NCBI RefSeq assembly: GCF_001439925.1
Contig: NZ_LMBV01000022.1
Span: forward strand, 1-64,000
Reading direction: 5' to 3'
DNA length: 64,000 nucleotides
Source: Peribacillus muralis
GTDB lineage: Bacteria; Bacillota; Bacilli; Bacillales; DSM-1321
Made by a program: the position numbers and the translations under genes. Shown piece after piece: positions 16,786 through 28,700 of this stretch. How positions within the stretch are numbered: the first letter of the stretch is position 1; each line of letters starts with the position of its first letter. The notes beneath the pieces were generated by a model that was not told the DNA's origin, did not search any database, and saw only the letters and a program-made list of their open reading frames with translations.

Positions 16786-18699
16786 ATGCTTAAAACACTG
16801 CCTTTTTCGGTAACAAAGGAAGATTCTTTTTACGATAAGCTTTCAGAATGGATCGGTGATGTTTTTTACGATATTCTTCCCGAAAAAGGATTTGAGCTGC
16901 GTGATGAACAAATCTTCATGGCTTTTCAGTTGGAAAAAGCCTTTAAAGAAAAGAATGTAAGTTTTGCGGAAGCTGGTGTAGGGACCGGTAAGACCTTGGT
17001 CTATTTACTATATGCGATCTGTTATGCAAGATATACGAATCAACCGGCCATTATTTCGTGTGCAGATGAAACGTTGATTGAACAGCTTGTTAAAGAAGAA
17101 GGCGACATTGAAAAAATTAAAAATGCTTTAGGTATTGAAGTGGATGTCCGTCTTGCCAAATACCACGATCAATATGTTTGTCTTAAGAAATTGGAGCATG
17201 CGGTGAATCATGAAGATTCTGAAGGAATTGATCAGCTTTATGATGAACTTCCAAAGTTTGTTCATGATAACTCATCGATGAACGCCTATACAGCATATGG
17301 AGATCGTAAACAATATCCTTATTTAAATGATGAAGATTGGTCAAAAGTCGGCTGGGATCAGCTTCAAAACTGTTTTACTTGTGATAAGCGCCATCGCTGT
17401 GGTCAAACCTTATCAAGGGATCACTATCGAAAATCAAGTGACTTGATCATTTGTTCACATGATTTCTTCATGGAGCATGTGTGGACTAAAGAAAAACGCA
17501 AGCGCGAAGGGCAATTACCGTTATTGCCTGAACATAGCTGCGTTGTCTTTGATGAAGGTCATCTTTTGGAATTTGCTGCTCAAAAGGCATTAACCTATAA
17601 AGTGGGCGAACAAACTCTTGCTTCTGTTTTGGAATTGCTTACAGCCAATCAGGTTCGTGAAGAAACGCTATACATCATTGAGGATTTAATTGATATCAAT
17701 GAAGAGTTTTTTGATTTGCTCGATGAAAAAGCGATCCATGTCACCGGATCAAACCGTTATGAAATTCCTATGTCCAAGCAAATAACGAGCTTTGCCCAAA
17801 AGCTTCATAAAAAGGTTGAAGAATTGGAAGAGAATCTTGTATTTGAAGCGGAAATGTACACGATCAATGATTATGACTTAAAAGTGACGGAAGAATATTT
17901 AGAGCAGCTTGGTTATTCGCTTTCTCTATTCGTCAAGGATCAACAGGCCGTTTCCTGGTTTGAAGAAAATGAAATGACGAAGACCTTGGTCATTATGCCA
18001 AGGCTGGTACAGGATATTTTGTCTGAACAAGTATTTTCTAAAAAAATCCCGTACATTTTTTCTTCGGCTACCTTATCGGATAATAAATCTTTCCAGTACA
18101 TTGCTGATAGTTTAGGGATAGAAAAGTATGATAGCTTCTCTGTGGAATCTCCATTCGACTATGATGAAGTCATGAAGATGAACATGCCTGTCTTTGAAAC
18201 GGAAGACCAATTGGCGAAACTTCAGTATACATTGAAAACCATTGATGAAAATGAAGGCAGAACGTTGGTATTGTTCCAATCCAAAGAAGAATTGCATTGG
18301 TTTAAGGATCATTGTCCGGAATCGGCTTATCCTTTCTATTTTGAAGGGGAAGCGGAAATCAGTGAGCTTGTTAAGAAGTTTCAAGAAGATGAGCAATCCT
18401 CTCTTTTCTCCTATCATTTATGGGAAGGTCTGGATGTTCCGGGATCATCACTGCAAAACGTCGTGATACACTCTCTGCCATTCCCGCCGCGCGACCCTGT
18501 GTTTGAAGCTAAGCGAAATTCGGTCACCGATGCATTCGAGGAAGTGGATCTTCCATACATGCTCCTTCGCCTGCGTCAAGGAATTGGCCGTTTGATCAGG
18601 ACGAGCAACGACTCTGGGACCGTACAGATATTGACGGAAAAGAATCTTACGGAACAGGTGAAAGATAAGATTGTCTCCGTTCTTCCTGTAACGCTATAA
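16786..18699 (+). CDS. ypvA: DinG-family ATP-dependent helicase YpvA
   Basis: A 637-residue superfamily 2 helicase of the XPD/DinG group. Walker A is EAGVGTGKT (about 63-71), the DEAH-type box is VVFDEGHLL, and the C-terminal motif is LRLRQGIGRLIR. Cysteines in QYVCLKK, NCFTCDKRHRCGQ lie between motifs I and II, where DinG/XPD proteins bind an iron-sulfur cluster, so a cluster is plausible. It unwinds DNA 5'-3' in relatives; the role in Bacillus is not well defined. AAAGGGGAG precedes ATG 16786. The gene lies before ypwA as in B. subtilis. Confidence 0.9.
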   Translation: MLKTLPFSVTKEDSFYDKLSEWIGDVFYDILPEKGFELRDEQIFMAFQLEKAFKEKNVSFAEAGVGTGKTLVYLLYAICYARYTNQPAIISCADETLIEQLVKEEGDIEKIKNALGIEVDVRLAKYHDQYVCLKKLEHAVNHEDSEGIDQLYDELPKFVHDNSSMNAYTAYGDRKQYPYLNDEDWSKVGWDQLQNCFTCDKRHRCGQTLSRDHYRKSSDLIICSHDFFMEHVWTKEKRKREGQLPLLPEHSCVVFDEGHLLEFAAQKALTYKVGEQTLASVLELLTANQVREETLYIIEDLIDINEEFFDLLDEKAIHVTGSNRYEIPMSKQITSFAQKLHKKVEELEENLVFEAEMYTINDYDLKVTEEYLEQLGYSLSLFVKDQQAVSWFEENEMTKTLVIMPRLVQDILSEQVFSKKIPYIFSSATLSDNKSFQYIADSLGIEKYDSFSVESPFDYDEVMKMNMPVFETEDQLAKLQYTLKTIDENEGRTLVLFQSKEELHWFKDHCPESAYPFYFEGEAEISELVKKFQEDEQSSLFSYHLWEGLDVPGSSLQNVVIHSLPFPPRDPVFEAKRNSVTDAFEEVDLPYMLLRLRQGIGRLIRTSNDSGTVQILTEKNLTEQVKDKIVSVLPVTL

Positions 18700-18707
18700 A
18701 CTCTTCT

Positions 18708-18745
18708 AGAGCTTAAGGGGCATGCTCCCTTGGCTCTTTTTTTTT
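18708..18745 (+). terminator. Terminator of ypvA
   Basis: agagc-ttaagggg and ctccctt-ggctct form an imperfect stem around a catg loop, followed by nine Ts. Confidence 0.8.
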
Positions 18746-18812
18746 GCGGATAGTTCTGAGGTGAAGGATTTTAGTATAATATGGTAAACTGTAGGTGGAA
18801 GGAGCGGTGAAT

Positions 18813-20330
18813 ATGAATAAAAAAGATAACGAACTGATAGAAAAAGAATTTAAAGCTTATGTTAAGAAAATCGCAGCCTATAAGGAGGCACTGGCGCTGA
18901 TTTTTTGGGATCTGCGCACAGGTGCACCGAAAAAGGGAGTGGAGCAGCGATCAGAAGTTATTGGGGTATTGTCATCAGAGGTTTTTAATATGAGCACAAG
19001 TAAAGAAATGGAGTCCTTCATTACGGAACTCGCAATGGAAGAAGCTCGCTTAAGCGAGACGACCAATAAAATGGTACAAGAATGTAAAAAAGAGTTTGAC
19101 AGAAATAAGAAAATTCCCGCAAATGAATTCAAGGAGTTCGTGATTCTGCAATCCCGCTCCGAAAGTGCTTGGGAAGAGGCAAGGGAAAAAGCGGATTTTT
19201 CATTATTTCAACCTTATTTAGAGCAAATTGTTGCGTATACACGTAAGTTCGTTGAGTATTGGGGCTATGAGGGGCAGAAATACAATACCCTTTTGGATAT
19301 GTATGAGCCAGGTGTAACCGTAGATATACTTGACAAGGTTTTCGGTGAACTTCGTGCGAGTATAGTACCTCTTGTAAAGCAAATCGCAGCCAGTGAAGAT
19401 CAACCTGAAACGGCATTCCTTTATAAAAAATTCCCAAAAGAAAAGCAGCATCAACTGAACCTGGCCGTTTTAGAGCAGCTGGGATACGATTTTAAGGCTG
19501 GCAGGCTGGATGAAACCGTTCATCCTTTTGCGACTGGAATTAATCGGGGCGATGTCCGGGTTACGACCCGCTACGATGAAAATGATTTCAGGGGGGCCAT
19601 TTTTGGAACGATCCATGAATGCGGACATGCCATTTATGAACAGAATATCGCTGAGGAGTTAACCGGAACGCTGCTTGATGAAGGGACATCAATGGGGATC
19701 CATGAATCACAATCATTGTTTTTCGAGAATTTCATTGGGCGTAACTATAGCTTCTGGAAGAATAAGTTTCCGCTTCTGAAAGAATTCGCGCCCGAACAAT
19801 TCAATGATGTGACGCTGGATGACTTTTACCGTGGCATTAACGAATCAAAAGCTTCGTTTATCCGCATCGAGGCAGATGAGCTTACATATCCATTACACAT
19901 CATGATTCGGTATGAGCTGGAAAAAGCCCTGTTTAACGGAGAGCTAGAAGTGAAGGATTTACCGAAGGTCTGGAATGAAAAATATAAGGAATATTTAGGG
20001 GTAGTGCCTGAGAATGATGCCATGGGTGTATTGCAGGATGTACATTGGTCAGACGGCAGCTTTGGCTACTTTCCATCGTATGCTTTGGGATATATGTATG
20101 CAGCTCAAATCAAGCAGTCCATGCTAAAAGACTTGCCTCATTTTGATGACTTACTGGAATCCGGCAACATCGACCCAATCAGCAAATGGCTAAATGAGAA
20201 GATACATAAATTCGGAAAAACAAAAAAACCGCTAGAGATTTTGGAAGAAACGACAGGAGAAGGCCTGAATGTTCAATATTTAATTGATTATCTTGAGAGC
20301 AAATACAAAGACGTATACAAAATTCAATAA
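18813..20330 (+). CDS. ypwA: Carboxypeptidase Taq-type metallopeptidase, M32 (YpwA)
   Basis: A 505-residue cytosolic zinc carboxypeptidase. The HExxH motif is HECGH in FGTIHECGHAIYEQ, and the third ligand region HESQSLFFENFIGR follows about 30 residues later, both typical of M32. ATG 18813 is preferred over GTG 18795 and GTG 18807 because GGAAGGAG (18797-18804) then has normal spacing; the length then matches the B. subtilis protein (about 501). A -10-like TATAAT lies at 18775-18780. Confidence 0.94.
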   Translation: MNKKDNELIEKEFKAYVKKIAAYKEALALIFWDLRTGAPKKGVEQRSEVIGVLSSEVFNMSTSKEMESFITELAMEEARLSETTNKMVQECKKEFDRNKKIPANEFKEFVILQSRSESAWEEAREKADFSLFQPYLEQIVAYTRKFVEYWGYEGQKYNTLLDMYEPGVTVDILDKVFGELRASIVPLVKQIAASEDQPETAFLYKKFPKEKQHQLNLAVLEQLGYDFKAGRLDETVHPFATGINRGDVRVTTRYDENDFRGAIFGTIHECGHAIYEQNIAEELTGTLLDEGTSMGIHESQSLFFENFIGRNYSFWKNKFPLLKEFAPEQFNDVTLDDFYRGINESKASFIRIEADELTYPLHIMIRYELEKALFNGELEVKDLPKVWNEKYKEYLGVVPENDAMGVLQDVHWSDGSFGYFPSYALGYMYAAQIKQSMLKDLPHFDDLLESGNIDPISKWLNEKIHKFGKTKKPLEILEETTGEGLNVQYLIDYLESKYKDVYKIQ

Positions 20331-20337
20331 TTATGGC

Positions 20338-20368
20338 GAAGGCCTTGGCGGAATAGTCAAGGTCTTCA
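20338..20368 (+). terminator. Possible ypwA terminator hairpin
   Basis: aaggccttg and caaggtctt pair with one G-U. There is no clear T-run, so termination here is uncertain. Confidence 0.4.
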
Positions 20369-20532
20369 AAGTGTTATTAAAAAGAGATGCGTATTCTTAT
20401 AAAAGTTCATAATTTTGGAAAAAAACGAATGATCATTAAGTATTGTAATGGAAAGTTCGGTTTTTTATAAAAAATCCCTTTTCAAATTGAGGTAACGTTG
20501 TTATAATTCATATATTAATAAAATATAAAGTT

Positions 20533-20606
20533 TCACTCGTATAATAGCAGGGATATGGCCTGCAAGTTTCTACCGAATTACCGCAAATAATTCGACTATG
20601 GGTGAG
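20533..20606 (+). promoter_or_regulatory. Guanine-sensing purine riboswitch aptamer
   Basis: P1 is ttcactcgt with a gggtgag partner. The core segments ataatagcagggatatgg, gcaagtttctaccg and cgactatgggtg match the xpt aptamer. The discriminating pyrimidine in gaCtatg is C, which selects guanine over adenine. It controls xpt-pbuX in cis. Confidence 0.95.
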
Positions 20607-20658
20607 TAATAGATCTTGTTGCGTAATGAAGGCTTTTGCTGATTCATTTTTCATTCAT

Positions 20659-20722
20659 GCCCAAGAAATATTGCTTCACTCCAAAAAAGTGCCGCAATGT
20701 TTCTTGGGCTTTTTTATTTGGC
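20659..20722 (+). terminator. Riboswitch-controlled terminator of xpt-pbuX
   Basis: gcccaagaaatattg (20659-20673) pairs with caatgtttcttgggc and is followed by six Ts. It lies 55 bases after the aptamer, as expected for guanine-induced premature termination. Confidence 0.9.
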
Positions 20723-20752
20723 TGGAAACACGGCATGGCTTAGGGTCAATAA

Positions 20753-22682
<1,930 letters not shown>

Positions 22683-22705
22683 GTTTTAATAGAAACAGCC
22701 AATTC

Positions 22706-22746
22706 ATGCCCCGAATTCTCAATATCCGAGAATTCGGGGCATTTTC
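22706..22746 (+). terminator. Terminator of xpt-pbuX
   Basis: atgccccgaattctc and gagaattcggggcat form a perfect 15-base stem followed by TTTTC. Confidence 0.93.
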
Positions 22747-22861
22747 TTGCAAAGAAAATGCAGTACTGCTAAAGATGATTGATGGTTTTGTCAGATAAAA
22801 GGAAACTATCTTCCGTTTTTGAATATATTGATAGTATATGTTCAGGAAAGTAGTGATAGAG

Positions 22862-22996
22862 ATGGAGAAAAAGTATTGCATTCATTGTCGGACCATTTTA
22901 AGTCAGGAGTTCAAGTGCAGTGTTTGTGGCAAAGAGGAGTTTCAAAACATCATTATTCAAGTACAAAATCAATCTTCCGTAAAAGAAGAGGATTGA
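22862..22996 (+). CDS. 44-residue zinc-ribbon protein
   Basis: ATG 22862 (or GTG 22853) encodes MEKKYCIHCRTILSQEFKCS and then VCGKEE. Two CxxC pairs (Cys6/Cys9 and Cys19/Cys22) make a complete zinc ribbon, followed by a short Gln-rich tail. AGGAAAG lies upstream, spaced better for GTG 22853. A terminator hairpin follows directly. An overlapping longer frame (22819-23031) has no such motif. The role is unknown; such small ribbons often are regulators or accessory subunits. Confidence 0.65.
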   Translation: MEKKYCIHCRTILSQEFKCSVCGKEEFQNIIIQVQNQSSVKEED

Positions 22997-22999
22997 AAT

Positions 23000-23030
23000 C
23001 AGCCCCTTACTTCACCGGTAAGGGGCTTTA
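23000..23030. terminator. Hairpin between the zinc-ribbon gene and cheX-like gene
   Basis: agcccctta (23001-23009) and taaggggct (23019-23027) pair perfectly between two convergent genes. Confidence 0.75.
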
Positions 23031-23040
23031 ACGGGTATGC

Positions 23041-23490
23041 CTACCTTTCAATCATGAAGATGAAATGAATCGTCCCTGAACCCTCCAAAGAGATGGGTAA
23101 ATTGATGGCTTCATTAAAGCCATATAATTTCGTATTGCCCACAATGACGGTGGGAGGCGTAATATCCATGGTTGTATCGGCTGCCAAGGAGGCTGCCATA
23201 TTTCCCGCGAGCATATTGCCAAGTTCTGCTGCAAAAGATTCAAGCATTTCGCCATTCAGCGGCATGCCAAACATGCTTTCACCAATCTTACTCAAGCAAT
23301 CGGTTGTGCCCTCAATGATCAAGCTTCCACGAATATCACCCGTCATGCCAATAAGGACGCCAATGGATTCCTGTTCCAAAGGCTGTCTAAGGAGAGACGG
23401 CTTGTGTATGACTAAAGAGGAAGGAAGGATCGACTTGGCGGCAAAAATAGTTGCATTTAAGACTTTTTTGGTTACAACGTTGCTTTCCAT
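23041..23490 (-). CDS. CheX-like CheY-P phosphatase family protein
   Basis: A 149-residue protein of the CheC/CheX/FliY family. The signature E-x2-N is Glu89-Asn92 in AAELGNMLAGN, followed by PP (112-113) in DITPPTV, the arrangement typical of CheX. Single-signature members dephosphorylate CheY-P. ATG 23490 follows ATGGAGGAAT. No chemotaxis gene lies nearby, so the partner response regulator is elsewhere. I do not recall this gene at this position in B. subtilis. Confidence 0.85.
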   Translation of the reverse strand: MESNVVTKKVLNATIFAAKSILPSSLVIHKPSLLRQPLEQESIGVLIGMTGDIRGSLIIEGTTDCLSKIGESMFGMPLNGEMLESFAAELGNMLAGNMAASLAADTTMDITPPTVIVGNTKLYGFNEAINLPISLEGSGTIHFIFMIER

Positions 23491-23681
23491 ATAGCGTATT
23501 CCTCCATTAGTATGAGTTTTTTCTCTATCTTACCAAATAAATAGTGTTTTTTACCTATTTATTTTATTTGTGTAAGAAATAATGTGAGTAATCATGAATG
23601 GCTATAGTTATTTAGTAAGGGAGCATAAAAGTCACTGTTGTGGGTATATTAACCATATCATGAATAATAAGGGGTGGGCTC

Positions 23682-24770
23682 ATGCCATATTTGCTATCTG
23701 CATCACATATAAAACTGCCATATTTACTATCACAGGAAAAGATAATGGAATTTTCACGTGAAATCTTCGGACCTTCCTTCAAAAATATTGAACGGTTATT
23801 AAAGGCCTTTAAAAATGGACAAGTAGAAAATCGGTATTTTTCCAATGATCTTGATTGGTTTAAAGAGGAGCATACCTTTGCCGAGCGGAATGATTTATAC
23901 ATTAAGCAGGCAATCGAGTTTGGGGTTGAGGCGATAGAAAAATGCTTAGCCAACACAGAGTTTTTAAAAAGGGAGCTTCCGGCAAGCGAATTAGATGCTT
24001 TCTTTTTCATTTCAAGCACGGGTATGGCTACTCCGACGATCGATGCCAGGATCATGAATGAACTTCCATTTAACCCGCATGTTAAAAGGATCCCGATTTG
24101 GGGGCTTGGCTGTGCAGGTGGGGCGAGCGGACTATCGCGAGCTTTCGAATATTGTATGGCATACCCGAAGGCGAAGGTCATTGTCTTAAGCGTGGAATTA
24201 TGCAGTTTGACATTCCAAAGGAATGATATTTCCAAAAGTAATTTAATTGGAACATCCTTATTCTCTGATGGTGTAAGCTGTGTATTGGTGTGTGGGGATG
24301 AAGTGCCGCATGAACAGTTTTCAAAACAAGAACGGCATTTGAGCTTCTTGGATTCGCAATCCACGCTTATGCCGGATTCTTTGGATGTAATGGGGTGGGA
24401 TGTTAAGAATCAGGGACTATACGTCGTTTTTTCCAAGGATATCCCAACCATCATCAAGGACTGGCTAAAACCAAATGTACAAGCCTTTTTAGTGGAAAAT
24501 GAATTAAAGCTCGATGATATTACGGATTTCATTGCTCATCCAGGCGGGAAGAAGGTGATTGACGCCTATCACGAAGCTTTAGGATTCGATGAAAGCATGA
24601 CAAAAGAATCAATGAGTGTGTTGAGGGAGTTTGGTAACATGTCGTCAGCGACGATTTTGTATGTCTTGGAGAGATTCATGCAGCGTGGCGGAAATGAAGG
24701 TGACTTAGGCTTGGCTGCGGCATTGGGGCCAGGATTCTCATCTGAACTTTTGTTAATGAGGTGGACATGA
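23682..24770 (+). CDS. bpsA: Type III polyketide synthase (alkylpyrone synthase)
   Basis: A chalcone-synthase-like enzyme that extends fatty acyl-CoA with malonyl-CoA to give alkylpyrones. The full triad is visible: Cys144 in WGLGCAGGASG, His286 in AHPGGKK and Asn319 in GNMSSATI. The 362-residue length is standard. bpsB follows with a 4-base ATGA overlap, as in the B. subtilis bpsA-bpsB pair next to dynA. ATG 23682 follows GGGGTGG. Confidence 0.93.
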   Translation: MPYLLSASHIKLPYLLSQEKIMEFSREIFGPSFKNIERLLKAFKNGQVENRYFSNDLDWFKEEHTFAERNDLYIKQAIEFGVEAIEKCLANTEFLKRELPASELDAFFFISSTGMATPTIDARIMNELPFNPHVKRIPIWGLGCAGGASGLSRAFEYCMAYPKAKVIVLSVELCSLTFQRNDISKSNLIGTSLFSDGVSCVLVCGDEVPHEQFSKQERHLSFLDSQSTLMPDSLDVMGWDVKNQGLYVVFSKDIPTIIKDWLKPNVQAFLVENELKLDDITDFIAHPGGKKVIDAYHEALGFDESMTKESMSVLREFGNMSSATILYVLERFMQRGGNEGDLGLAAALGPGFSSELLLMRWT

Positions 24771-25300
24771 TGATTTTCACCATTTTCATCATTCTGATTG
24801 CGATTCAGCGCCTCGTAGAATTATATATTGCCAAACAAAATGAAAAGCAGCTGAAAGTGGCTGGAGCAGTTGAATACGGTGAGTCCCATTACAGATGGAT
24901 GGTCCTGATGCATGTTAGCTTTTTTATCGTCCTCATTTTTGAAGTGACCATGTTTGGAAGGAATGTCTCTGCACTTTGGCCGATATGGCTGACACTTTTT
25001 CTGATGGCTCAGTCAGGAAGAATTTGGGTGATCAGTTCATTAGGGAAGCATTGGAATACAAAAATCATCGTCGTTCCTAATGCCGAAGTGGTCATTAAAG
25101 GTCCTTATAAATTTTTCAAACATCCCAATTATATCATCGTGGCTACGGAAATCATTGTCATTTCCTTGTTATTCAATGCATATTTAACGGCGATCATCTT
25201 TACGATTTTGAACATTTGGATGATGGCGGTAAGAATTCCTCTCGAAGAGAAAGCATTAAAGGAAAATACGGAATACTCTACGGTTTTTAGAGGAAAATAA
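24767..25300 (+). CDS. bpsB: Isoprenylcysteine methyltransferase-like alkylpyrone O-methyltransferase
   Basis: A 177-residue membrane protein of the ICMT family with about four helices. The C-terminal signature GPYKFFKHPNYI and a late Glu (PLEEKAL) form the SAM site. In B. subtilis BpsB methylates the alkylpyrones made by BpsA. ATG 24767 overlaps the bpsA stop by four bases, with GAGGTGGA just upstream, so translation is coupled. Confidence 0.92.
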   Translation: MMIFTIFIILIAIQRLVELYIAKQNEKQLKVAGAVEYGESHYRWMVLMHVSFFIVLIFEVTMFGRNVSALWPIWLTLFLMAQSGRIWVISSLGKHWNTKIIVVPNAEVVIKGPYKFFKHPNYIIVATEIIVISLLFNAYLTAIIFTILNIWMMAVRIPLEEKALKENTEYSTVFRGK

Positions 25301-25320
25301 AAAACATTTCATTTTCTTAT

Positions 25321-25335
25321 TGAAAATGATTATCG
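25321..25335. promoter_or_regulatory. Fur box 1
   Basis: TGAAAATGATTATCG matches the 7-1-7 Fur consensus TGATAATnATTATCA at 12 of 14 defined positions. It lies 107 bases before the small ORF at 25442. Confidence 0.7.
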
Positions 25336-25360
25336 TTCGTGATAAGATTCTAAATGAAGA

Positions 25361-25375
25361 TGAAAATTATTCTCA
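25361..25375. promoter_or_regulatory. Fur box 2
   Basis: TGAAAATTATTCTCA matches the same consensus at 12 of 14 defined positions. It is 40 bases after box 1, about four helical turns. Confidence 0.7.
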
Positions 25376-25441
25376 ATCAAATAGCAATTCATTTCTTAAA
25401 AAACTAAAAGCAGCTAACTATAAAAGAGGATGGTGTATGTA

Positions 25442-25600
25442 ATGGTCTGGGTATTCATTTTATTGACAATCGCTACATATGGTTTTGTGATGAAATATGT
25501 ACTGAGTAATATTCAAAAACCGGCAAAGGCAATAAAGCCTTATGATGCGTCAACAAAGGAAAACCGAGCGTCATTCAACCCCACTCCTACAACCAGGTGA
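25442..25600 (+). CDS. 52-residue membrane peptide, probably Fur-regulated
   Basis: The product starts MVWVFILLTIATYGFVMKYV, a single membrane span, followed by a polar tail of about 30 residues (NIQKPAKAIKPYDAST...). AGAGGATG lies upstream of ATG 25442. Two Fur boxes precede it and a strong terminator overlaps its stop codon, so this is a complete transcription unit. No family is recognised. Iron limitation is the predicted inducer (inference). Confidence 0.65.
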   Translation: MVWVFILLTIATYGFVMKYVLSNIQKPAKAIKPYDASTKENRASFNPTPTTR

Positions 25601-25617
25601 ATAGCCTGGTTTTTTTT
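25591..25617 (+). terminator. Terminator of the Fur-linked small gene
   Basis: aaccagg (25591-25597) and cctggtt (25605-25611) followed by eight Ts; the stem overlaps the stop codon. Confidence 0.85.
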
Positions 25618-25648
25618 GATTCAAATTTTATAATTATCTAAACTTCGT

Positions 25649-25673
25649 AACCACCAATCGGTGGTTTTTTTTA
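25649..25673. terminator. Second terminator hairpin upstream of dynA
   Basis: aaccacc and ggtggtt pair around aatc, followed by eight Ts. It insulates dynA from the upstream unit. Confidence 0.8.
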
Positions 25674-25786
25674 ACATGGCCTGTAATGAATCATATAGTA
25701 AAACTATAAGCTGACGGTATGAATAACAATCGAAATCGTTTACAATAAGAGTATTAAAATGATGATAGATTAAGGGGTATGGATTC

Positions 25787-28700
25787 ATGATTCAAGAAAC
25801 AGTTAAACAACAGTCCAAATTGGGGATTTTGACTGCCATGTATGAGAAATTTCAATCGGCAGGTGATACAGGGAACGCTGATAAGCTGAAGCAGTTAATC
25901 ATGAAAGTGAATGATGAGGAGTTCATCATCGCTTTTTGCGGGCATTTTTCAGCGGGTAAATCAAGTATGATCAATTTCCTGCTTGATGAACAAGTTTTGC
26001 CTTCTTCACCGATTCCAACGAGTGCCAATACGGTTAAAGTCCAAAAAGGGGAAGACTATGCCAAAGTCTTTTATCATAACCAGCCGCCCGTTTTATTTCC
26101 TGCACCATATGATTTTAAAGAGGTCAAGAAATTTGCTAAAGATGGAGATTCCGTTTCGGCGATAACGATAAGTTCCAAACATTTTTCCCTGCCGGATTCA
26201 TGTGCCATCATGGATACGCCAGGAATCGATTCGACTGACGATGCACATAGGGTGTCCACGGAATCAGCTCTGCATCTTGCTGATGTCGTTTTCTATGTTA
26301 TGGACTATAATCACGTACAGTCAGAAGTGAATTTTTTGTTCACGAAAGAATTGCTGGAGGCTGAAAAACCGACATATTTAATTATCAATATGATCGATAA
26401 GCATGATGAGGGTGAGCTTAGCTTTCAAGACTTCAAGCTATCCGTTTCAGAAGCATTTGCAAATTGGAATGTGTATCCTGATGGGATTTTTTATACATCC
26501 GTTAGAGATTTGAATAATAAAGATAATGAAATAGAAGATGTTCGCAAGTTTATATATGAAATGGCAAACAGGGGCCAAAGTGATGGAAAGGATGCCATCA
26601 TGCAATCGGCCAATGCATTAATCGAGAGGCATCTTGGCTGGCTGAAGGAACAGTATGAAGAGGAACACGCGAATGAATTTGAAGTGCTGTCTGAGCTTCC
26701 CTATGAAGAACGAACGCATCTGACGCATCAAGTGGACAGCCTAATGAAGGAGAGGCATTCATTAACTGGCCGGATCGAAGCAATCAAGGTCCAATATTCG
26801 GAGGCTCTGGAAACGATCCTGAAGAGTGCATACATCATGCCCGCTTCCACACGCGACTTAGGAAAATCCTTCTTGGAGTCGGCACAACCTGATTTTAAAA
26901 TGGGACTTTTATTTGCCAAGAAAAAAACGGAGGCGGAGCGTGAGGAACGCATTCGGACTTTTTTGGCTGACCTGCAAGAAAAAGTCAAAACCCAGCTCGA
27001 ATGGCATCTTAAGGAGTTGGCGGTCAAGACGTTGACGAAAGCAGAAGTGCATGATTCAGCACTTGAAAGCAAGGCCCAGACCATGTCAATCGAGGTAACG
27101 GAAGCTTACATAAAAGACTCCCTGAAGCCTCAAGTCGATATTACAGGCGAATATGTCTTGAACTATACCAATGACTTGGCCACTTCCATTAAAAAGAAGG
27201 CTCGTGATGTATCGGAAGGCTTCTTGAATCAAATCGCTTCCGTCATGCAAGGAATCGTGGAAGAGCAGTCGCAATCCATCGATCAGGAACTTGCAGGTTT
27301 TGCCGAATTCGCCGAAGCCCTTAAAGTAACTTCAGTGATCAACGCTGAAATCGAGGCGCAATCGGCAAGGTTGGAGGCGATATACGACCAACCGGCAGCT
27401 TGGGCACCGGAGCACGATGTCGAAAATCTTCTAAGTCAGTGGAATGAAGAGGAAAAAAACGTTACCGTCAAAATCATGAAACCTGCTGAAGACAGTATTC
27501 GAAAGCAGGTCAAAGAACCAGCCGTGGCAGAGCAAGCTTTGCAGGATGTTTTACCTTCCAAATCGAACCCAATGCCTGATGCTACGAATTTACGGGGTAA
27601 AGAAAAGCTAATGGAAACTGCAACGAATTTACAGCAGGCCGCACAGTTGATTGCACCTTTGAGAGGTTTTCAATCACTTTATAAGGAATTGTCCGATAAG
27701 GCAAATCGTTTGGAAAAGCAGACCTTCACTGTTGCCCTCTTTGGAGCCTTCAGTGCCGGGAAATCTTCCTTTGCCAATGCGTTAATGGGAGAAAGCGTCC
27801 TGCCTGTTTCGCCTAATCCGACAACCGCGGCCATCAACAAAATCATGGCCTCTGACGCTGACCATCCACATGGAACAGCAACCGTCAAATTAAAAACGGA
27901 AGCGATGCTATTAGAAGATGTAAGCCTGGCTTTAGCTGCCTTTGATCAATCGGCTAAGACACTTGATGAAGCCCTTCAACTGGCAGGTGAAATCATTGCA
28001 AAAGCTGGTGAGGTGGATAAAGGGAAAACGCATTTATCCTTCCTTCGCGCTTTTCACCAAGGGATGCCCGAGCATAAAGACGATTTAGGAAATGTGGTTA
28101 CGGTCGATCTGGAAGGGTTTAAACGTTTTGCGGCGGAAGAGTCCAAGTCATGTCTAGTAGATTTGATTGAATTGCGGTATGACTGCGAAATGACAAAGCA
28201 AGGAATGGTGCTTGTCGACACTCCAGGGGCGGATTCGATAAATGCCCGGCATACAGGAGCTGCTTTCGAATATATAAAGAACTCCGATGCCATTCTTTTT
28301 GTAACTTATTACAATCACCCGTTTTCCCGGGCAGATAGGGAGTTCCTGATTCAGCTTGGGCGTGTGAAAGATTCGTTCGCCATGGATAAGATGTTCTTTA
28401 TCGTCAATGCCGTCGATCTTGCCCAAACGACCGATGAATTGGAAGAAGTGATGGATTATGTCACAGATCAATTGAATGGATTCGGCATCCGTTTTCCGAA
28501 GCTGTTTCCACTTTCAAGTAAAGGGGCATTATCGGAAAAACAAGTGCCTGGTTCCTTTAAACACTCGTTCCTTCCGAATAGCGGAATTTTCGAGTTCCAG
28601 AAGCAGTTCGATTTCTTTATCGAAAATGATCTAACCGGACTTGCCATTGAATCCGCACAAGCAGCCGTAAAAAGAACGGAGGAGCTGCTCCGTGATGTAA

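Noticed and set aside
22819-23031. 70-codon ORF
   Set aside because: It overlaps the zinc-ribbon frame, has no motif or ribosome site, and reads through the terminator hairpin.
23612-24364. 250-codon ORF antisense to bpsA
   Set aside because: The plus strand has a complete type III PKS with all catalytic residues; the antisense frame has no family features.
28054-28293. ORFs antisense to dynA
   Set aside because: Shadows of a well-defined dynamin gene.
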